Shown: positions 7,527-10,470 of the stretch, one piece after another
Layout of the letters: the number at the start of each line of letters is the position of its first letter
Numbering within the stretch: the stretch's first letter is position 1
Assembly: GCA_937957985.1 (NCBI GenBank)
Contig: CALGOH010000202.1
Coordinates: forward strand, 1 to 10,470
Length of the DNA stretch: 10,470 bases
Source: an uncultured Verrucomicrobiae bacterium
GTDB lineage: Bacteria > Verrucomicrobiota > Verrucomicrobiia > Verrucomicrobiales > Akkermansiaceae
Reading direction: 5' to 3'
Notes under the pieces: generated by a model
What the model saw: the letters and a program-made list of their open reading frames with translations, nothing else
Databases searched by the model: none
Told to the model about the DNA's origin: nothing
Made by a program: the position numbers and the translations under genes

Positions 7527-8313
7527 CGGTGTTGTCTGAAAGGTTCTGGAGTAGGCTCTGGATCTCCTGCTCGCTTAGCACTTGGTCTGTCTGAGGCGGA
7601 TTGTCCGCCAAATCCATGGAGACTTCTACCCACTCACCGTAAGTCATCCCGTTGGTCATGGATCGGGCGAACTCGTCGTCCTCTGGAATGATCACTGCGG
7701 GGTCAGCCTGCAAGAAGCCAACGAGGAAGCCAAAACTTGCGTCGTGACCCTGGTTTCCTGGGTGGAGTGCATCTGGCTGGTAGCCTGTTTTCATGCCGGC
7801 ACCCCAGATTCCGACTTCAGCCAAGCAAGCGGTGACGAATTCCGAGCAGACATATTTTACCTTGTCGTGCTCTGGTTCCGGCACGCCATCTTCAAAATGC
7901 TCCCTCAGCTTTCCCAAAGACTCGATTTGATGTGCCTTCTGCCGCTTCATCAGGCTGCGGGCCGCCTCTTCGTCGTAGGATGTCTCCGTGCCCACCTTCC
8001 CGTCGATAAACACCTGCAGTGTTGAGAGGCTCTGCTCCGTCCAGAAGTCAGGACCCCGAAATACGGCAACATATTTGAAGTCCTTGATAAAGTCGCTGGT
8101 AGGCACCTTCTCCACTTTATCGCCAATGTGAGCAACCTCGGTAGGACTGTAGCAGATGGCGGCGTGGGTGTATTTGCTCTTGGTCTTTGCCGTGACAATC
8201 GATGCCAACCGATCAGAACCCACACAGAGAAGGATATCTCCTGCTTCAAGATCCGCTGGCTCGATGATGAGTTTGTTTGGTTTCTTGGGGCCAATGCCGG
8301 GGGATCCGCTCAT
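7513..8313 (-). CDS. Permuted papain-like (YiiX/YebB-type, NlpC/P60 superfamily) protein (266 aa)
   Basis: The N-terminal half has EAGDILLCVGSD (residues 23-34) and KYTHAAICYSPTEVAHIG (His50), and the middle has VKYVCSEFVTACL (Cys156). Histidine before cysteine, with a GDI(L/I) strand leading in and a CSE at the head of the helix, is the hallmark of the circularly permuted papain-like YiiX/YebB family, whose members are amidases, peptidases or acyl-modifying enzymes of mostly unknown substrate. The protein has no signal peptide, unlike envelope members, so it probably acts in the cytoplasm. Residues from about 205 on form an acidic, glutamine-rich tail not needed for the fold. The ATG at 8313 overlaps the hsdS stop (ATGA) and is served by GAGG 5 bases upstream inside hsdS. 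It overlaps the HEPN gene by 14 bases. GC in sampled lines is about 47-53%, suggesting separate acquisition. The longer open frame reaching into hsdS is rejected. Confidence 0.75.
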   Translation of the reverse strand: MSGSPGIGPKKPNKLIIEPADLEAGDILLCVGSDRLASIVTAKTKSKYTHAAICYSPTEVAHIGDKVEKVPTSDFIKDFKYVAVFRGPDFWTEQSLSTLQVFIDGKVGTETSYDEEAARSLMKRQKAHQIESLGKLREHFEDGVPEPEHDKVKYVCSEFVTACLAEVGIWGAGMKTGYQPDALHPGNQGHDASFGFLVGFLQADPAVIIPEDDEFARSMTNGMTYGEWVEVSMDLADNPPQTDQVLSEQEIQSLLQNLSDNTDANP

Positions 8314-8351
8314 ACCAACCTCGTCTTTCCGGTGAGGAGTTCCTGCATCAT
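8310..8351 (-). repeat. hsdS 3' terminus, intact copy of the direct repeat flanking the cargo
   Basis: The last 14 codons of hsdS (start ATGATGCAGGAACTCCTCAC, end GACGAGGTTGGTATGA) match 2239-2198 at 36 of 42 positions in the same orientation. The shared part ends exactly at the ATGA junction with the next gene; beyond it the two downstream genes are unrelated. The copies bracket 6070 bases that hold the papain-like, HEPN and HATPase-helicase genes. Because the element contains GAGG 5 bases before the next ATG, it also acts as the ribosome site of the downstream gene at both places. Confidence 0.8.
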
Positions 8352-9593
8352 GCCCTGCTTCACCTGGCGGGCCTTGGCCAGCTTGGCTTCGAGGGCGGCG
8401 ATCTCGGCGTCCATGTCGCTCAGGATCGCGGCGATGGCGGTTTGTTCGGGGATGCTCGGCACCGGCAGCTCCAGCTCCCTGAGCGCCGTCTTCGAGACTC
8501 CATAGACCTTCATGCCGGTCGCTACCCGCAGGTATTGCTCGTGAAGGGACTTCAGGTTCCCAAGGTGGCCTTTGAAGCCCGGGGCGAAGGTCGGCGTTTT
8601 CTCGCGAAGGAGAAAGGTGTGGAGACCCGAGACCGCTTCCTCGTCCGCGCCAAGGCCTTGGATCTCGATGGTCTTGCCGACGCCGTCGTAGTCCTCCGAT
8701 GCATCCGCCATGACCCAATCTCCATTGCGGAGGCAGGCGGCACTGGGGCATTTGTCGCGGTCGATCCTCGGTGGTGAAGTCGTGAAGAAGTCGAGGTGGC
8801 TGTGGAACCGGGTGTGGATGTCTCCGTAGTGGATGTAGTAAGCGTCCCCGTCGGACTCCAGGTCACTCCGCGAGTTGGTGGCGGTGGGGAGGAACACGAA
8901 AATCTCGCCAAACGTCTTCACCTCCCAATCCCCCCCAAACCCCGGGAGGCGTTTCTTGCCGGTGAGGAGGTCCTGCATGGCCCCTTGTTTGAGGAGGCGT
9001 TTCTTGGCGATGAGTTGCTCCAGGGAGTCGATGAGGGCATCCGCATCGCTCAAGGCCGCAGCGATGGCTTCTTGTTCGGCGAGGGTGGGTGGTGCCGCAA
9101 AGCGAATTTGCTGAACGGTCGTGAGATTCATCCCTGCTTTTGCTCCCGAGTCAGTCAATGCCCGGAAGATCCGTTGGGTTCGTTCGGACCCCAGGCAGTA
9201 GGTCACGTACTTCGGTGATATCCGCCCCCGATCGAATCGCACCAAGGCGATGTGCTGATTTATGTAGGCCGGTTTAGGCAATTCGTGGGACACGATGCCG
9301 ACGATGCCAATGTCAGCTGTGATCGAAATGAGCAGATCGTCGTCCTGCAGGACAGTTCGCTGACCTTCGGTGTTTTGAGGTGGAATAGCGACGAAGCGGA
9401 GGTCATCGAGATCCAAGTAGATCGATCCCCGGTTCAGATTGGTGATCCTGATGAATGGCGACCCGTATTCTGCATAGTAAGCAGCCCACCCACGAGATCC
9501 GCTGGTGACAAACGGTCGGTAGGCTCCAATGGACGGCGTATCCCAATCCTCCGGAATCACCCCGACCTCGGTCTGCTTGTAGCCGGGTTTCAC
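8310..9593 (-). CDS. hsdS: Type I restriction-modification specificity subunit HsdS (427 aa)
   Basis: The protein has the classic two-half layout. N-terminal MKPGYKQTEVGVIPEDWD leads into target-recognition domain 1 (about residues 15-170). A central conserved coiled-coil region follows (ALSDADALIDSLEQLIAKKR, then LLKQGAMQDLLTGKKRLPGF, to about residue 219). Target-recognition domain 2 runs to about residue 380, and a second conserved helix (ILSDMDAEIAALEAKLAKAR, then QVKQGMMQELLTGKTRLV) ends the protein. HsdS binds a bipartite DNA site and holds the HsdM methylase and HsdR translocase; the target cannot be read by eye. Start is GTG at 9593, supported by an AAGGAGGG 8 bases upstream and a GTGA overlap with the DUF1016 stop. 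Sampled GC in recognition domain 1 is about 53%, lower than the conserved parts of the neighbouring gene, as expected for a swappable domain. No disruption is seen. Confidence 0.95.
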   Translation of the reverse strand: MKPGYKQTEVGVIPEDWDTPSIGAYRPFVTSGSRGWAAYYAEYGSPFIRITNLNRGSIYLDLDDLRFVAIPPQNTEGQRTVLQDDDLLISITADIGIVGIVSHELPKPAYINQHIALVRFDRGRISPKYVTYCLGSERTQRIFRALTDSGAKAGMNLTTVQQIRFAAPPTLAEQEAIAAALSDADALIDSLEQLIAKKRLLKQGAMQDLLTGKKRLPGFGGDWEVKTFGEIFVFLPTATNSRSDLESDGDAYYIHYGDIHTRFHSHLDFFTTSPPRIDRDKCPSAACLRNGDWVMADASEDYDGVGKTIEIQGLGADEEAVSGLHTFLLREKTPTFAPGFKGHLGNLKSLHEQYLRVATGMKVYGVSKTALRELELPVPSIPEQTAIAAILSDMDAEIAALEAKLAKARQVKQGMMQELLTGKTRLV

Positions 9594-10452
9594 CGCGGTT
9601 GCCCTCCTTCCAGGTCTTCGGTGATCTGTTCGAGGCGGGCCTTGAGTTCCTCCTTGGAGGGGAGGTAGAGCTGGTATTTCGAGGCGAAAATGTTGGCCTC
9701 GGCGGGCAGGGTGAGTTCGACCAGCGCGTCGTTCTTGCGGTGGCAGAGGACGATGCCAATGGTGGGGAGTTCGTCGTCCAGCTTCACGTGGCGGTCGAAG
9801 TAGTTCACATACATCTGCATCTGCCCGAGGTCCTGGTGGGTGAGCTTGTCGCGCTTGAGGTCGATGAGGACGTAGCAGCGGAGCAGCCGGTTGTAGAAGA
9901 CGAGATCGACGAAGAAGTGGTCGTTGTCGAAGGTGAAGCGCTTCTGCCGGCTCTCGAAGAGGAAGCCCTTCCCGAGTTCCAGCAGGAAGCTCTCCAGGCG
10001 GTCGATGATGGCGGATTCGAGGTCGTCCTCGGAATAGTACGGCCGCTCATCGAGGCCGAGGAACTCGAGGACCAGCGGGTTCTTGATGAGGTCGGCGGCC
10101 TTCTCGACGACCTGGCCCTCGCTGGCGAGGCGGCGGATCTCCTCCTTGTCGCGGCTGAGGGCGAGGCGCTCGTAGAGGGAGCTGGCGATCTGCCGGCGGA
10201 GTTCGCGGACGCCCCACTGGTTGGCGGCGGCTTCGATTTCGTAGAACCGGCGTTCGTCGGGGGAATCGATGGTGAGCAGCTCGACGTAGTGGGACCAGCC
10301 GAGGGGGAAACGGCGGATGAGGTTTTGCACGGATTCGACCAGTTCCGCAGCCGTCTTTTCCGCGGGAGTCAATTCAACCGACGGCGTCGGTTGAATTGCG
10401 GCCGAAAGGGCCGCGGTCGCCGATTCGCCCGACAGCGTCGGTTGAATTTCTC
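9590..10452 (-). CDS. DUF1016 / YhcG-type PD-(D/E)XK protein, 5' end missing
   Basis: The C-terminal nuclease domain is complete. FPLGWSHYVELL and RRFYEIEAAANQWGVRELRRQI precede LESFLLELGKGF, HFFVDLVFYNRLLRCYVLIDLK (Asp, then Asp-Leu-Lys) and DLGQMQMYVNYFDR, all typical of the DUF1016 C-terminal domain. These proteins commonly sit beside hsdS in type I restriction loci; their exact role is unsettled. A naive start is the TTG at 10372 (260 residues), but the frame stays open for 26 more codons to the end of true sequence, including IQPTLSGES and IQPTPSVEL, which resemble the variable QT(L/P)SxES-rich linker that precedes this domain in relatives. The N-terminal DUF1016_N domain should therefore lie beyond the contig. 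The TGA at 10453-10451 uses an adapter base and is not real. The gene overlaps hsdS by GTGA. Confidence 0.9.
9602..9609 (-). promoter_or_regulatory. Ribosome-binding site deciding the GTG start of hsdS
   Basis: AAGGAGGG lies 8 bases before the GTG at 9593, inside the end of the DUF1016 gene. It is close to the anti-Shine-Dalgarno consensus and is the strongest such site in the window. It fixes the hsdS start at a GTG that gives the family-typical MKPGYKQTEVG N-terminus. Confidence 0.6.
10370..10398. repeat. Perfect 13-base inverted repeat, with a second copy of one arm downstream
   Basis: CAATTCAACCGAC at 10370-10382 is mirrored exactly by GTCGGTTGAATTG at 10386-10398 around GGC. The segment 10379-10397 recurs at 10430-10448 with one mismatch in 19 bases, 51 bases (17 codons) away. 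All of it lies in the DUF1016 linker frame and encodes the two IQPT blocks. It could fold as a hairpin. Because it lies in coding sequence and next to the contig end, a terminator role is unlikely. It may reflect a small expanding repeat in the linker. Confidence 0.8.
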
Positions 10453-10470
10453 AGATCGGAAGAGCACACG
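10453..10470. other. Illumina TruSeq adapter read-through (not genomic)
   Basis: The last 18 bases, AGATCGGAAGAGCACACG, are identical to the start of the standard TruSeq read-1 adapter. They are a library artefact left at the contig end. True sequence ends at about 10452, and any frame or stop codon that uses these bases should be ignored. Confidence 0.96.

Noticed and set aside
8314..8751. Extended N-terminus for the papain-like protein inside hsdS
   Set aside because: It overlaps conserved HsdS coding and is low-complexity; the ATG at 8313 has a ribosome site and a standard ATGA overlap.
10370..10398. Rho-independent terminator from the perfect inverted repeat
   Set aside because: It lies inside the DUF1016 frame, has no T-run on either strand, and sits upstream of co-translated genes.
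10379..10448. CRISPR-like repeats near the contig end
   Set aside because: There are only two units of about 19 bases, in frame within a protein linker, with no spacer pattern.
1..10470. tRNA, rRNA, insertion sequence or phage integration sites
   Set aside because: No tRNA-like or rRNA stretch, no transposase and no terminal inverted repeats were seen. The only flanking repeat is the hsdS-tail pair, which is coding and not IS-like.

Overview
The window is a GC-rich piece of bacterial DNA in which every supported gene lies on the minus strand, so transcription runs from high to low coordinates. The host cannot be named from the sequence; it is a high-GC bacterium. The last 18 bases (10453-10470) match the start of the Illumina TruSeq adapter. 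The true DNA therefore ends at about 10452, and the right edge is a contig end, probably from a short-read assembly.

Reading in the direction of transcription, the locus opens with a 5'-truncated DUF1016 / YhcG-type PD-(D/E)XK protein (10452-9590). It overlaps by 4 bases a complete type I restriction specificity subunit, hsdS (9593-8310). hsdS overlaps by 4 bases a permuted papain-like (YiiX/YebB-type) protein (8313-7513), which overlaps by 14 bases a probable HEPN-domain protein (7526-6987). After a short gap that holds a strong ribosome site and a six-residue mini-ORF comes a 1571-residue protein (6951-2236). It joins a sacsin/Hsp90-type ATPase domain at the N-terminus to an SF2 (DExH) helicase at the C-terminus. 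A 42-base remnant of an hsdS 3' end (2239-2198) follows, then a PD-(D/E)XK nuclease of the PDDEXK_4 type (2201-1488) overlapping by 4 bases an unrecognised 202-residue protein (1491-883).

After a 72-base gap comes a small toxin-antitoxin-like set: a YgiT-type double-CxxC zinc protein (810-484), an 80-residue putative antitoxin (454-212), and the N-terminal part of a zeta-toxin/AAA-type P-loop kinase (215 to the window start) that overlaps it by 4 bases.

The whole is best read as a defence island. A type I restriction-modification locus (hsdM and hsdR not seen) carries embedded cargo: papain-like protein, HEPN protein and HATPase-helicase. The cargo is bracketed by two diverged copies of the hsdS 3' end (36 of 42 bases identical). 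This suggests the cargo entered by recombination or duplication at the hsdS terminus. The papain-like and HEPN genes are visibly poorer in GC than their neighbours. The cargo plus the nuclease pair is the best candidate for a little-described system. Its function as a unit is inference. Almost the whole window is coding, and no gene-free stretch exceeds 300 bases.
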